Shown piece by piece: positions 43,509 to 52,644 of a DNA stretch of 64,000 nt. Below the pieces are notes generated by a model, which saw nothing but the letters and a program-made list of their open reading frames with translations, had not been told where the DNA came from and searched no databases. This DNA comes from Foetidibacter luteolus (GTDB taxonomy: Bacteria > Bacteroidota > Bacteroidia > Chitinophagales > Chitinophagaceae). The DNA lies in the NCBI RefSeq assembly GCF_009650435.1, contig NZ_VVIP01000079.1, positions 1 to 64,000 of the forward strand. Direction: 5' to 3'. Made by a program: the position numbers and the translations under genes. The stretch's first letter is position 1. Each line of letters begins with the position of its first letter.

Positions 43509-45914
43509 ATGCCAAAACGTTGTTTATACCTGCTGCTGTTTATCTGTTGTTTTTTTACCGCCATAGCCGCGGAGCCAGGCGATATTGTGGTTACCGTAAC
43601 CGATACGCAAAACCAACCTTTGCCGCATGCCACCGTTGAGTTGTTGCGACAGAAAGATTCGTCGCTGGTGAAAGTGCAGTTAACGGATACCGCGGGTAAA
43701 GCTGTATTCAGGTACGCCGGTAACACCGGTTACCTGCTGCGCGTAAGCCGCACCAGTTATAACATTGGCTATGTGCTGGCCAGCCAGCAACCGGTAAACG
43801 TAATTTTGCAGCCATCTGAAAACCTGTTGGGCAATGTAACTGTTACGGCACGTAAACCACTGGTACAACAACTGGCGGGCAAAACGGTAATTAATGTAGA
43901 TGCTGCCATATCCAACACCGGCACTACGGTAATGGAAGTACTGGAAAAATCGCCGGGCATTTCGGTTGACCGTGATGGCAACATTAGCTTAAAGGGTAGG
44001 CAGGGTGTATTGGTATTGATTGACGACAAACCTACCTATCTTGGCGCGGCGGAACTGGCCAGCCTGCTTAATAGTATGAACAGCAGCCAGGTTGAATTGC
44101 TGGAACTGATGGATATTCCGCCGGCCAAATACGATGCCGCCGGTAGCGCCGGTGTTATAAACATTAAAACAAAAAAGAACAGGCAGCAGGGTTTTAACGG
44201 CAACCTTAACCTTTCTTACGGTCAGGGTCGCTACCCAAAAAGCAACAACAGTTTGCTGCTTAACTACCGCAACGGGCTGTTTAACTTTTTTCTTAATTAC
44301 AGCAATAATTATAACCGGGCTTTTACTGACTTGTATGCGCTGCGTACCTACTATCACCCGGTAAGCGGCGATATTACCTCGTTGCTGGAGCAACCCACCT
44401 ACATTACTTTCAGCTCTAATAACAATACGTTGCGTACCGGCTTTGATTACTATTTAAGCAAAAAAACAACGTTGGGCTTAGCGCTTACCGGCACCAATGT
44501 TGCCCGCCGCAGTAATGGCAATGCCAGTGCTTACTGGCTGGGGCAATCAGCACAACCGGATTCTGTTATTGATACCCGCAGCAACAACCGCAACCAACTG
44601 CGTAATGCGGCCATTAATATTAACCTGCGCCACAGCATAAGCGCCGCCCAGGAAATATCTGCCGATGTAGACTGGCTGGGCTACAGCATTAGCAGCAACC
44701 AGCACTTTGAGAACACGCTTACCGGGAATAACGGATATACGGAAGCTGTTAGGGGCGATATACCATCTGAGATAAAAATCTTTTCCGGCAAGGCTGATTA
44801 TACCGCAAGCATTGATGAGCATTATAAATTGTCGGTCGGGTGGAAATCATCTTTTATCAACACCGATAACCAGGCAGATTATTTTTTACGGGAAGGAGAG
44901 GAGTGGCTGCCGGATGCAGGCAAGACCAACCACTTTGTGTACGCAGAAAATATCCATGCCATTTATAGCAGCCTTGAATACAAGCGGGGGCGCTGGAATG
45001 GCCAGGCGGGCCTGCGTTATGAAACCACCCACTACGAAGCCACGCAGAAAAACATGGCTGCGGGTAAAGACTCTGCTTTCTCGAGAAATTACAGCAGCCT
45101 TTTCCCTACGGCAATGCTGAGTTTTGAAGCTGACAGCCTGCACCGCTTTACACTTACCGCCGGCAGGCGCATTGACAGGCCGGCTTTTCAGAAACTTAAC
45201 CCCTTTGTTTTTATCATCAACAAATACACTTACCAGCAAGGCAATACCATGCTGCTGCCACAATACTCGTGGAATATTGAGCTGTCCCATTCATTTAAGG
45301 AATTGCTTACCACGGCTATCAGTTACAGCTATATAAAAGATTATGCTTCGCAACTGTTTCTTACCAAAGACGACAACATTCTTGTTTACACGGATGGCAA
45401 CATGGGCAAAATGCAAAACATTGGGCTAAGCGTAAGCACACAGTTAACACCATTGCCGTGGTGGAACCTTACTGCTGAGGTGGTTGCCAACTACAAAAGG
45501 ATTGAAACCGTATTGTGGAAGGAATACAAGGCATCCATAAGGCAGGCGAATTTCAATATCAATAACCAGTTCCGGCTGGGTAAAGGCTGGTCGGCTGAGT
45601 TGTCCGGGTACTATATTACCAAAGCAATGGATGATATACAGGAAATACTTGACCCTACCGGGCAGGTTTCCATGGCATTTGCCAAACAGTTGTTTCAAAA
45701 CAAAGCTACCCTTAAACTGGCGGCGAGGGATGTATTTTATACACAGGTTATGCAGGGGCTTACCACTTTTCAGTATGCAAAAGAGTTTTTTGCTTTGTGG
45801 CGTGACAGCCGGGTAGTTACCCTTACTTTTAGCTGGCGTTTTGGAAAAACCTTTAAAGCTGCCCCAAGACGTTCCGGCGGCGCTACCGATGAAATGAACA
45901 GGGTGGCTTCTTAG
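43509..45914 (+). CDS. TonB-dependent outer membrane beta-barrel protein (non-SusC)
   Basis: An 801-residue outer membrane protein. The signal peptide covers about residues 1-20 (MPKRCLYLLLFICCFFTAIA). A carboxypeptidase-like domain follows (IVVTVTDTQNQPLPHATVEL), then a TonB-receptor plug (VTARKPLVQQLAGKTVINVD, VMEVLEKSPGISVD, LKGRQGVLVLIDDKPTYLGA) and an outer membrane barrel of the CirA/OMP_b-brl_3 type. The barrel ends VVTLTFSWRFGKTF, with a non-canonical tail of about 20 residues. It has no SusD partner, so it is not a classical glycan transporter. The ligand is unknown. The longer frame from 43404 adds a stretch unlike a signal peptide and is rejected. Confidence 0.88.
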   Translation: MPKRCLYLLLFICCFFTAIAAEPGDIVVTVTDTQNQPLPHATVELLRQKDSSLVKVQLTDTAGKAVFRYAGNTGYLLRVSRTSYNIGYVLASQQPVNVILQPSENLLGNVTVTARKPLVQQLAGKTVINVDAAISNTGTTVMEVLEKSPGISVDRDGNISLKGRQGVLVLIDDKPTYLGAAELASLLNSMNSSQVELLELMDIPPAKYDAAGSAGVINIKTKKNRQQGFNGNLNLSYGQGRYPKSNNSLLLNYRNGLFNFFLNYSNNYNRAFTDLYALRTYYHPVSGDITSLLEQPTYITFSSNNNTLRTGFDYYLSKKTTLGLALTGTNVARRSNGNASAYWLGQSAQPDSVIDTRSNNRNQLRNAAININLRHSISAAQEISADVDWLGYSISSNQHFENTLTGNNGYTEAVRGDIPSEIKIFSGKADYTASIDEHYKLSVGWKSSFINTDNQADYFLREGEEWLPDAGKTNHFVYAENIHAIYSSLEYKRGRWNGQAGLRYETTHYEATQKNMAAGKDSAFSRNYSSLFPTAMLSFEADSLHRFTLTAGRRIDRPAFQKLNPFVFIINKYTYQQGNTMLLPQYSWNIELSHSFKELLTTAISYSYIKDYASQLFLTKDDNILVYTDGNMGKMQNIGLSVSTQLTPLPWWNLTAEVVANYKRIETVLWKEYKASIRQANFNINNQFRLGKGWSAELSGYYITKAMDDIQEILDPTGQVSMAFAKQLFQNKATLKLAARDVFYTQVMQGLTTFQYAKEFFALWRDSRVVTLTFSWRFGKTFKAAPRRSGGATDEMNRVAS

Positions 45915-45946
45915 GAATTTATCAATAAAAAACAACCGGAATACCC

Positions 45947-46294
45947 ATGTTAAGCGCACTCGACAATTTTTTTCTGCAAAAAAACGAACCTGAAAAAAGC
46001 TGCCTTCAGGCACTCAGGCAAATTATACTTCAATACAATGCAGGTATTACCGAGCACTGGAAGTATGGGTTACCATTTTATTATTACAACGGTAAAATGT
46101 TTTGCTACCTGTGGATACATAAAAAATACAAACAGCCTTATATTGGTATCTGCCAGTCTACGCACATAGAGCATCCGCAGTTGTTGATTGAGAAAAGGGC
46201 GAAGATGAAAATACTGCTGGTGAACCCGGAAGAGGATATACCTGTTGATACAATCGCACTGGTATTCAGGCAATCGCTCAGTATATTTAAGTAA
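45947..46294 (+). CDS. DUF1801-family protein
   Basis: A 115-residue soluble protein of the DUF1801/YdhG-like alpha-beta fold. It has the family's ALRQIILQYNAGITEHWKYGLPFYYYNGKMF core shortened into motifs ITEHWKYGLPFY and YNGKMFCYL at about 40-65, then YIGICQSTHIEHPQ. Members are small cytoplasmic proteins, some said to help iron-sulfur or frataxin-like functions; I would not assert that here. It ends 6 bp before a convergent TfoX-like gene. Confidence 0.8.
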   Translation: MLSALDNFFLQKNEPEKSCLQALRQIILQYNAGITEHWKYGLPFYYYNGKMFCYLWIHKKYKQPYIGICQSTHIEHPQLLIEKRAKMKILLVNPEEDIPVDTIALVFRQSLSIFK

Positions 46295-46300
46295 CCGGGT

Positions 46301-46648
46301 TTATTTCTTTTTCTTCTTTGAAGCTTTGGCTATTGCATTATACTCCAGCGCAAGGTTAATCCAGTATTCCAGTTGCTTTTTGGTTTGTAAGGCATCAATA
46401 TCCACAAACACATAGCCTTTCATAACCTTGCCGGTAAAATCCATGGGCCGGCAGCCTTCGTTTTCCAGAACCTCTTCGTAAATGGCGGGGTTCAGGCGTA
46501 CCATCAAACGTTCCTGCTCTACGCCAACACACATTTTATCGTTTACCATAAAACACAACCCGCCAAACATTCTTTTTTCTTCCACGTTAGATGCTGCGGC
46601 TGCAATAAGTTCTCTTGTCCTGTCAGCTAACTGTTCGTTGTATGGCAT
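46301..46648 (-). CDS. TfoX N-terminal-domain protein
   Basis: A 115-residue protein matching the TfoX/Sxy N-terminal domain: EKRMFGGLCFMVNDKMCVGV at about 25-44 and RLMVRLNPAIYEEVL, then MKGYVFVD. It ends in a Lys-rich tail. In proteobacteria full-length TfoX controls competence; stand-alone domains like this are widespread and of uncertain role. The start at 46648 (MPYNEQLADRTREL) is the family start; the longer frame adds an unlikely N-terminus. Confidence 0.85.
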   Translation of the reverse strand: MPYNEQLADRTRELIAAAASNVEEKRMFGGLCFMVNDKMCVGVEQERLMVRLNPAIYEEVLENEGCRPMDFTGKVMKGYVFVDIDALQTKKQLEYWINLALEYNAIAKASKKKKK

Positions 46649-46745
46649 AGGCTTAAAGATTTGTGCAGTTAATGCTTTCTGTAAAAACGCCTGCAAAAAC
46701 CAGTTTGCTGTTTTGCAGGCGCTGTACTAAGCTTGATAATCCTTC

Positions 46746-46868
46746 AGTCAATGTCGTTTAGTTATAGATGTCAGCCTGAGTTTGTCGAAGGCGTATGCAT
46801 AAAAAGCAAAGGATAAAAACCGGTTTCGATAAGCTCAACCTGACATTGGTTTACTAACTAAACGACAT
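46746..46868. repeat. Inverted-repeat element between TfoX-like and VOC genes
   Basis: The outer arms are AATGTCGTTTAGTTA (left) and TAACTAAACGACATT (right), perfect complements at about 46750 and 46854. Inner arms carry the common CAGCCTGAGTTTGTCGAAGG and, reversed, GATAAGCTCAACCTGACA. The whole can fold into one long hairpin and looks like a small non-autonomous mobile element. Confidence 0.75.
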
Positions 46869-46882
46869 TGCCTCTTCAGTAA

Positions 46883-47266
46883 TCAGCTCTGAGAATGCAG
46901 GGCCACCACATTGCCTTCAGTATCGCTAAAGAAAGCCATGTAACCAATGTCATCGCTTATTTTGGTTTTGGGCATAACAATAGCGCCGCCAGCCGCTTCA
47001 ACTTTCCCAAGGGCATCGGCCAGGTCGGGGTTGCCGTTCAGGTAAAGTTTAACCCCGTCAGTTCCCGGCTTATGCATGCCGCTCTTACACAATGCCCCGG
47101 ACGCCTTGCCGCTACCAGGGTCGTACGGGAAAAAAGCCATCTCCATACCCATCATGTTTTGCTGCTCCATTTCAATACCAAAAATGGCTTCATAAAATTT
47201 GCGTGCACGGTTAATATCGGCTACGGATATCTCAAACCAGTTTAGAGCGTTTTCACTTGTTGTCAT
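46883..47266 (-). CDS. VOC-family (glyoxalase-like) protein
   Basis: A 127-residue protein of the vicinal oxygen chelate fold with two beta-alpha-beta-beta-beta units: NWFEISVADINRARKFYEAIFG at the N-terminus and VEAAGGAIVMPKTKISDDIGYMAFFSDTEGN at the C-terminus, shown here by their motifs ISVADINRARKFYEAIF and FFSDTEGNVVALHS. It resembles the group that protects against small reactive compounds or acts as an accessory enzyme. The substrate is unknown. It shares strand with the DinB-type gene 30 bp upstream and may be cotranscribed with it. Confidence 0.88.
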   Translation of the reverse strand: MTTSENALNWFEISVADINRARKFYEAIFGIEMEQQNMMGMEMAFFPYDPGSGKASGALCKSGMHKPGTDGVKLYLNGNPDLADALGKVEAAGGAIVMPKTKISDDIGYMAFFSDTEGNVVALHSQS

Positions 47267-47296
47267 AGTACTTGTTTATGAATGGTTAATAATGTG

Positions 47297-47899
47297 TCAG
47301 CTTTTCGGAAAAGCGGGGTTGGCTTTTACTTCTTCAATCTGCAGCGTATGCCTTTCGCTGTGGGCGGCTATAAACAGCAGCCCCTGGTAAGCGTCAATTT
47401 TGCCAAACGGAAAATCCAGGTAATGGCTGCGCAAATCAGCGGTGGTTGTTTTGGTGAAGTTCATAAGGCTATCCCTTCGCTCTTCGTATGTAGCCAGTGT
47501 TTCCGCCACATTTCCAAACTGGCCGCTGGGCCTTAACGCTTCAGGGGCCTTGGCTTTAAAACTCCTGTCAGTAATAATTTTTATAATGCCTTCATCCGTA
47601 TGTTTTACTTCGCCTTTTTTAGAAGGGTCTGCAGGCTGCTGCAGAACGCCCTGCACCATATCGAATAAAGCTTTTTCCGACGCGGTAATATGTTCAATGC
47701 AATTGGCAATGCTCCAACTGCTGTCAGTAGCTTTCCAGTTAAGTTGTTGTTCAGAAAGTCCTTTTACATCGTTCAGCAGGCGGTCCTTTGTTTTTTGCAT
47801 GTACTCAAGCGCAAACTGTGCATTGTTGGTTTGGGCGTTTATGCCCATCCCGAAAACAGAAAAGAATGTTACGGCAAGCAGTAAGACTAACTTTTGCAT
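47297..47899 (-). CDS. DinB-family protein with signal peptide
   Basis: A 200-residue protein. The signal peptide covers about residues 1-22 (MQKLVLLLAVTFFSVFGMGINA). The mature part is a four-helix DinB/YfiT-like bundle: LNWKATDSSWSIANCIEHITASE with the first metal His near residue 71, a middle helix, and GLLFIAAHSERHTLQIEEV with two more His near the C-terminus, as expected for the Ni/Zn site. Most are probably thiol or small-molecule transferases; this one is exported, which is common in Bacteroidota. It is transcribed toward the VOC gene. Confidence 0.87.
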   Translation of the reverse strand: MQKLVLLLAVTFFSVFGMGINAQTNNAQFALEYMQKTKDRLLNDVKGLSEQQLNWKATDSSWSIANCIEHITASEKALFDMVQGVLQQPADPSKKGEVKHTDEGIIKIITDRSFKAKAPEALRPSGQFGNVAETLATYEERRDSLMNFTKTTTADLRSHYLDFPFGKIDAYQGLLFIAAHSERHTLQIEEVKANPAFPKS

Positions 47900-47991
47900 A
47901 GTGGTAAATTTTGGTTTTATAGCAATGAAAGTAGGCTAAAGCTACAGCTATTATCAAAACAATGTTATAGCCGGTAATGGTGGAATTTTTA

Positions 47992-48085
47992 AAAATTTAT
48001 GGGCCGGGCAGCAGATTTACTATGAAGCTTTACTTGCGTCGCACTCTTGTACATTCTGTTCGCTACGCAGCTTTTTAGCCCGGGT
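47992..48085 (+). repeat. Dispersed repeat family A, copy 6
   Basis: TTTATGGGCCGGGCAGCAGA, TTTACTATGAAGCTTTACTT, GCGTCGCACTCTTGTACATT, CGCTACGCAGCTTTTTAGCC. It lies in the gap between divergent DinB and Rieske genes, where a promoter would be expected. Confidence 0.8.
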
Positions 48086-48156
48086 ATGTAAGCCCCTCTG
48101 TTCAAAAATAACTCTGTACATTTATGCGCGGTTATCATCACTTAAAGCATGCCATT

Positions 48157-49359
48157 ATGAATAAAGCCTGCCTGCCAGGTCTTCTTGACCATTATCAATC
48201 CGGGTGGAGCCTTGAACAGCCGTTTTATACCAGTACCGAAGTTTTTGAGGCAGAATGGAAACATATCTGGAGAAAATACTGGTTGTTCGCCGGCACCGTT
48301 GCGGACATACCCAAACCGGGCGACTTTTTTACTTACAAAGTACATACAGATTCCATCATCATCATACGCGGTAATAACGGCGAGGTGTTTGCGCATTACA
48401 ATACCTGCCGCCACAGGGGATCACTCATTTGCCTGGAAGAAGCAGGCCATGCTGCCAAACTGATTTGCCCTTACCATCAATGGGTATTTGACAAAGATGG
48501 CCGCCTATTAAAAGCGCGGCTGATGCCAGATGATTTTGATAAAGCCACGCACAGCCTGCACCCGGTAAAGGTGGAGGTGGTGGAAGGTTTTATTTTTATA
48601 TCGCTGAACGATAACCCGCCCGACTTTGCTGCCGTGGCCAAAGATTATGCATCGTTTTTAAAGCCATATCAACTGCAAAGCTCAAAAGTGGCCTTTAAAA
48701 AACGCTACGAACTACGCACCAACTGGAAACTGGTGGCAGAAAACTTCAGGGAATGTTACCATTGCGGCCCGGCCCACCCGGAATATTGCAGCGCCGTTAT
48801 TGGCGCCAACCTGCGGGAGCCTGTAGAAGAAGTTTTAACAGAGCGCCGGGTGGCATGGAAAGGCAAAGGACTGGCTACAGACAATATTGATTTTACAGCA
48901 GACTCTTTCCATTTTGCGGTGCGCTACCCGTTACGGCCGGGTGTATCCAGCTACAGCCTTGACGGTAAACCCGTGGCTAAGCCCATGGGCCAACACCAGG
49001 ATTACGATGCCGGCGTACTGGGCTTGGTAGTGTACCCTAATTTTTGGATGGATGCCGTTAGCGACTACATGTGGACGATGCGCCTTACCGCAGTAAGCCC
49101 TTCTTGCACCATTATTGATTTAACATGGCTTGTGGACAACAACGCTGTTGAAGGCATAGATTACGAAACCAGCCGCTTAACAGAGTTCTGGAAGATAACC
49201 GGTGAACAGGATTGGGAACTTTGCGAAAACAATTTCAGCGGTATTGAATCAAGCCATTACCAGCCCGGTCCTTATGCTCCCGTGGAATTAGATGTGGCCA
49301 AATTTGTGGACTGGTATATTGCCCGCATGCGGGAAGCTACCGTGTGTACACATTTTTAG
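48157..49359 (+). CDS. Rieske-type ring-hydroxylating/demethylating oxygenase, alpha subunit
   Basis: A 400-residue mononuclear iron oxygenase. The Rieske 2Fe-2S site is C84-x-H86 (NTCRHRGS) and C104-x2-H107 (ICPYHQW). The catalytic iron site is in NFRECYHCGPAHPEYC (two His, about 196-205), with the third ligand, an Asp, expected in the C-terminal part. The sequence resembles oxygenases that demethylate quaternary amines such as glycine betaine more than aromatic dioxygenases, but this is only an impression. No reductase or ferredoxin gene is adjacent, so electrons must come from elsewhere. An in-frame ATG at 48124 is an alternative start. Confidence 0.88.
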   Translation: MNKACLPGLLDHYQSGWSLEQPFYTSTEVFEAEWKHIWRKYWLFAGTVADIPKPGDFFTYKVHTDSIIIIRGNNGEVFAHYNTCRHRGSLICLEEAGHAAKLICPYHQWVFDKDGRLLKARLMPDDFDKATHSLHPVKVEVVEGFIFISLNDNPPDFAAVAKDYASFLKPYQLQSSKVAFKKRYELRTNWKLVAENFRECYHCGPAHPEYCSAVIGANLREPVEEVLTERRVAWKGKGLATDNIDFTADSFHFAVRYPLRPGVSSYSLDGKPVAKPMGQHQDYDAGVLGLVVYPNFWMDAVSDYMWTMRLTAVSPSCTIIDLTWLVDNNAVEGIDYETSRLTEFWKITGEQDWELCENNFSGIESSHYQPGPYAPVELDVAKFVDWYIARMREATVCTHF

Positions 49360-49366
49360 AAGAAAC

Positions 49367-49546
49367 AAAGGAACACGGATGACACGGATAAAATGGATTT
49401 TCACTGCTTGTTTTCGCATTTGCGAAAACATCCATTAAAAAATCAAACTTACACGCTAAAAAAAATATGGATTTGCCGGCTAATGCTGCATCGCAGCATT
49501 AAAAAATCCTAAGTATCCGTTCCATCCGTGTCATCCGTGTTCCATT
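49367..49546. repeat. Inverted-repeat element (ACACGGATGACACGGAT type)
   Basis: The left arm AACACGGATGACACGGATAA (49370 onward) is mirrored by the right arm ATCCGTGTCATCCGTGTTCC near 49524-49543. Inner hairpins TTTTCGCATTTGCGAAAA and AATGCTGCATCGCAGCATT lie between. It looks like a non-autonomous element; similar repeats occur in many bacteria. Confidence 0.7.
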
Positions 49547-49626
49547 TAATATTTGTGTACACAGGGTAACAGGAGGGAAGGGGTAGGAGAGATGCCTGGT
49601 TGATAATGCCCTGGTGCAAAAAGCGG

Positions 49627-49750
49627 GAAAAGCTGCGTAGCGAACAGAACGTACAAGAGTGCGACGCAAGTAAAGCCTCATAGTAAATCTACAGCCGGGC
49701 CCATAATAACTCCCCTTCAGGGGACGGGGGCCAGCCGGGACCATAAAAAT
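49627..49750 (-). repeat. Dispersed repeat family A, copy 7, with an extra end
   Basis: Reverse of AAAAGCTGCGTAGCGAACAG, AACGTACAAGAGTGCGACGC, AAGTAAAGCCTCATAGTAAA, CAGCCGGGCCCATAA (to 49708). A second partial end, CCAGCCGGGACCATAAAAA, follows at 49731-49749, abutting the stop codon of the MFS gene. Confidence 0.8.
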
Positions 49751-50922
49751 TACTTTCTGTAGGGTAATTCTGTGGCCCTCGTTTTCATAACAAAGGCCAT
49801 TACCAGCCCCGTTACAAAAACGGCTGCAGCGTTCAATAAAAAAATGGCGGATATCTTCATGTGGGCATCGTACAAAAAGCCTGTCCACAGGTTGCCTGCA
49901 ATAGCGCCTGCGCCGTAGTAAGCGGCATACAGCAACGATTGGCCCGTAGCCCTCCATTCCACAGCCACCAGCCGGTTTACATATTCCACACATGCCACCC
50001 AAAACAACGACCAGGAAATGCCGTGCAACAGCTCTATAAACAGCGCTGCATGCGGGTTGGTTGTTACGCTGTATAACAGCAACCGGGCCGCAGTAGTAAA
50101 AACGGTAATAAGCAGTGTTGTTTTAAGGCCAAGCCTGCGTATAATTACAGCGGAAAAATAAAACAAGGGCAACTCGCAAATGCCTTGTAAGGAAAGCCCA
50201 TAACCAACCAGCGAGGCCTTTGCGCCGTTCTCTTTCATGTACAGCGAATAAAAGTTCCAGATAGTGGTTGCGCCGGCAGAAATAAGCACCACACAAAGCA
50301 GCAGGAACAACAGGTTTTTGTTGCTAAACACGTTTGCTGCATGCTTAAAAGACTGCCCCTGGCCATTGGTTGCAATGGCCTTATCTGTCTTTAACGTAAA
50401 AGCAAATAAAAAAGCCAGGAACATGCTTATGGCCGAGATAATAAAGATGACGGTGGTGCTGATATGCGTAATTAAATACCCGGTAACTATGCCTGTAACC
50501 GCCCAGCCCGCAGCGCCGGCAATGCGCAGGCTTCCGTAAGAAAAAGAGGGGTTCTTTTGCACAAGCTGCAGGGATAGGCTGTCCAGCACCGGCTGCACGC
50601 CGTTATAAAAAAAAGCCATGAAAATAGTAATCATAAAAAGCCATGCAAAACCACCACTATACAGGTAAAGCAGGTAGCTGGCAGCAGCCAGGCTTGTGGA
50701 CCAGAGCAGGCATTTTTTATAGCCATACCTGTCTGCCACCATGCCGAAAAGAGGCTGCACCAAAAACATCATGCAGGGCGTAACACTTAAAATAATGCCG
50801 CTTTTCAGGCCGGTTATGCCATGGTCTTTCAGGTAGTCTGCAAATATGGGCAGCCAGGCAGCCGTGCAGCAAAACACAAGGAAGTAAAGAATACGCAGCC
50901 TGTTGGCATCATTCATTTTCAT
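49750..50922 (-). CDS. MFS transporter (MFS_1-like)
   Basis: A 390-residue inner membrane protein with about twelve helices. It begins MKMNDANRLRILYFLVFCCTAA and has GMVADRYGYKKCLLWS after helix 2 (the family's G.xADR.G.k loop). It resembles the LacY-type/nucleoside-H+ or phenylpropionate porter group, but the substrate cannot be told. It is 29 bp downstream of nagB on the same strand and probably cotranscribed, which suggests an amino sugar or related compound (inference). ATG at 50922 was chosen over TTG at 50928. Confidence 0.85.
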   Translation of the reverse strand: MKMNDANRLRILYFLVFCCTAAWLPIFADYLKDHGITGLKSGIILSVTPCMMFLVQPLFGMVADRYGYKKCLLWSTSLAAASYLLYLYSGGFAWLFMITIFMAFFYNGVQPVLDSLSLQLVQKNPSFSYGSLRIAGAAGWAVTGIVTGYLITHISTTVIFIISAISMFLAFLFAFTLKTDKAIATNGQGQSFKHAANVFSNKNLLFLLLCVVLISAGATTIWNFYSLYMKENGAKASLVGYGLSLQGICELPLFYFSAVIIRRLGLKTTLLITVFTTAARLLLYSVTTNPHAALFIELLHGISWSLFWVACVEYVNRLVAVEWRATGQSLLYAAYYGAGAIAGNLWTGFLYDAHMKISAIFLLNAAAVFVTGLVMAFVMKTRATELPYRK

Positions 50923-50951
50923 TGGCAAGTGTGGGGTATATAAGCAATCGT

Positions 50952-51680
50952 TCAGCGGGTTAGCATAGATGCCGCTTCTTCATCAATAGCAATTTCTCCG
51001 TTGTTGTGCAGCCTTATAACAGTAGCGGGTATATCGTTACCTATTTTGTTGTGTATGGTTTTATAAATAATGCCCGCTTTTTTTGCGCCGTTGGCAATAA
51101 CAATGGCTTTGCGGGCATCCAGCAAATGTTGCAGGCCCAGCGTTATTCCCTGGCTCAGGGGTACCGGTTCTGCAAAATATTTTTGCCCAACAGTAATGGT
51201 TGTTTCGTCAAGATCTATAACATGCGCATGCAGGTTAAAAGAAACGCCGGGTTCATTAAATCCTATATGGCCATTCATGCCAATGCCCACAATCATCAGG
51301 TCAATACCGCCCTTTTCTGCAATAACAGCATCCATGTCCGCACACGCTTTGGCAGGGTTGGCGGTAAGGGCGTCGAATACAAATACCTGGCCGGTTGCCA
51401 GCCTTAGCGGTTCAAATAAGTAGTGGTGTAAAAAGTAGTGGCAGCTACCTGTATTATCAGGCGGTATGCCCAGCCATTCATCCAGGCCAATAAACGTAGC
51501 GCGGCTAAAATCTGTTCCTTCTTTTGCAGCCATGGCTGCCAGCAGTTGGCAGGTTAATTTGGGCGTATCGCCAGAGGCCATGCAAATAACCGCCTCCGGT
51601 TTATCAATAACCTGTTGCAGAATTTGCCTTGCCACCTGTTCCGACAGTTCCTGGTAGTTTTTGTAAATATTCAGTTGCAT
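50952..51680 (-). CDS. nagB: Glucosamine-6-phosphate deaminase
   Basis: A 242-residue enzyme that turns glucosamine 6-phosphate into fructose 6-phosphate and ammonia. The segments ICMASGDTPKLTCQLL (phosphate loop), FIGLDEWLGI (catalytic Asp region) and MIVGIGMNGHIGFNEPG (His/Glu active site) are diagnostic of the NagB/RpiA fold and NagB in particular. Length is slightly short of the usual 260. The start at 51680 (MQLNIYKNYQEL) fits better than 51707. It is upstream of the MFS gene on the same strand, giving an amino-sugar style pair. Confidence 0.9.
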   Translation of the reverse strand: MQLNIYKNYQELSEQVARQILQQVIDKPEAVICMASGDTPKLTCQLLAAMAAKEGTDFSRATFIGLDEWLGIPPDNTGSCHYFLHHYLFEPLRLATGQVFVFDALTANPAKACADMDAVIAEKGGIDLMIVGIGMNGHIGFNEPGVSFNLHAHVIDLDETTITVGQKYFAEPVPLSQGITLGLQHLLDARKAIVIANGAKKAGIIYKTIHNKIGNDIPATVIRLHNNGEIAIDEEAASMLTR

Positions 51681-51784
51681 GGGTTGAAAATACATTTTCC
51701 ATAGCACATAGCGATAAACAAATCACCCGTAAACAATTTGTGCTTACGGGTGATGGCAGATTGTAAATTGAGTAGCAGAAGATT

Positions 51785-51900
51785 TTTCAGGGGGTGTCCC
51801 TCGTACCTCGGGCCGGGCTTTCCGCTACAAGTCCTCACCACCTCCGCTAAGGCTACGGTGGTTGCGGGCTTTCCGCTTCAATCCCTCACCCTTAGGTGCA
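51785..51900 (+). repeat. Dispersed repeat family D, copy 1
   Basis: AGGGGGTGTCCCTCGTACCT, CGGGCCGGGCTTTCCGCTAC, then GGGCTTTCCGCTTCAATCCC and TCACCC. The same order is found at 58417-58528 and reversed at 55562-55682. Confidence 0.8.
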
Positions 51901-51946
51901 GCCTGTTGCTTCTTTTGCAGCCATGCTGCGTGTTTTGGCAACAGCC

Positions 51947-52453
51947 TTACCTGGCCAGTTCAGCCAGGCGTTGGCCACCTTCATCAGTATTAAGCCAAGC
52001 TGTTTTTTTGCCGTTTAAATTTATGCCTGCAAGGGCTGTACCCTTCGGTAAAAACTTTGAAGAATAGTAAAAAATCTGCATTCCTTTTCCTGCATGCTTC
52101 TTTTCCAGCGCCAGCAGTTCGTTTATAGGTATGGTCATTCCGGCATCTTTGCCTTCCGCATCGGCAAACTTCCACTCTTTAATCGTATTACCAGCGGCAT
52201 CCTTTATGGCAACACTTCTGCCTTTGCCCACTTCCCCGCAATGGCTGTAAAAAACAACCAGGTTATCGCCGGCCTTCGCTTCGCTTAGCTGCAGGTCATC
52301 AAGCTTTAAGCCTGCCTGGTGAACATACTGTTTTAAAATAAGTTTGTTGTTCAGGTAAATGGTATAGCTATCGGCGCCGGCAAAAGCGGTAACCGCAAAA
52401 GTTACCAGGCAAAAAGCGGTAAAGGCCAACGGCTTTGCAATAAACTGTTTCAT
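51947..52453 (-). CDS. Exported hypothetical protein
   Basis: A 168-residue protein with a signal peptide (cleavage near residue 26, after VTAFAGA). The mature part has a duplicated-strand look, YTIYLNNKLILKQYVHQA and LVVFYSHCGEVGKGRSVAIKD, with a single Cys. I recall similar small exported proteins in Chitinophagaceae but no function. It is a stand-alone gene beside repeat DNA. Confidence 0.7.
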   Translation of the reverse strand: MKQFIAKPLAFTAFCLVTFAVTAFAGADSYTIYLNNKLILKQYVHQAGLKLDDLQLSEAKAGDNLVVFYSHCGEVGKGRSVAIKDAAGNTIKEWKFADAEGKDAGMTIPINELLALEKKHAGKGMQIFYYSSKFLPKGTALAGINLNGKKTAWLNTDEGGQRLAELAR

Positions 52454-52606
52454 AACAAATAATTTTTAGTTGATGAATTGTGTTTTCATGTCAAAGGAAC
52501 TTTATAACCTGCAGGGCAGGTAATTGCTTTGACGAAAAGACGGGCTTTCTTGATATACTGCTGTTTACCGGGCTGGGTAAGTAGCTGCAGTAAACCTAAA
52601 TCGCCT

Positions 52607-52614
52607 TACATTTG
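52607..52614 (+). promoter_or_regulatory. -7 promoter box of yajQ
   Basis: TACATTTG matches TAnnTTTG, 30 bp before the yajQ ATG. No good -33 element is seen. Confidence 0.45.
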
Positions 52615-52644
52615 AGCTTATTTTCCCAATCAAAAAGTATTGTT

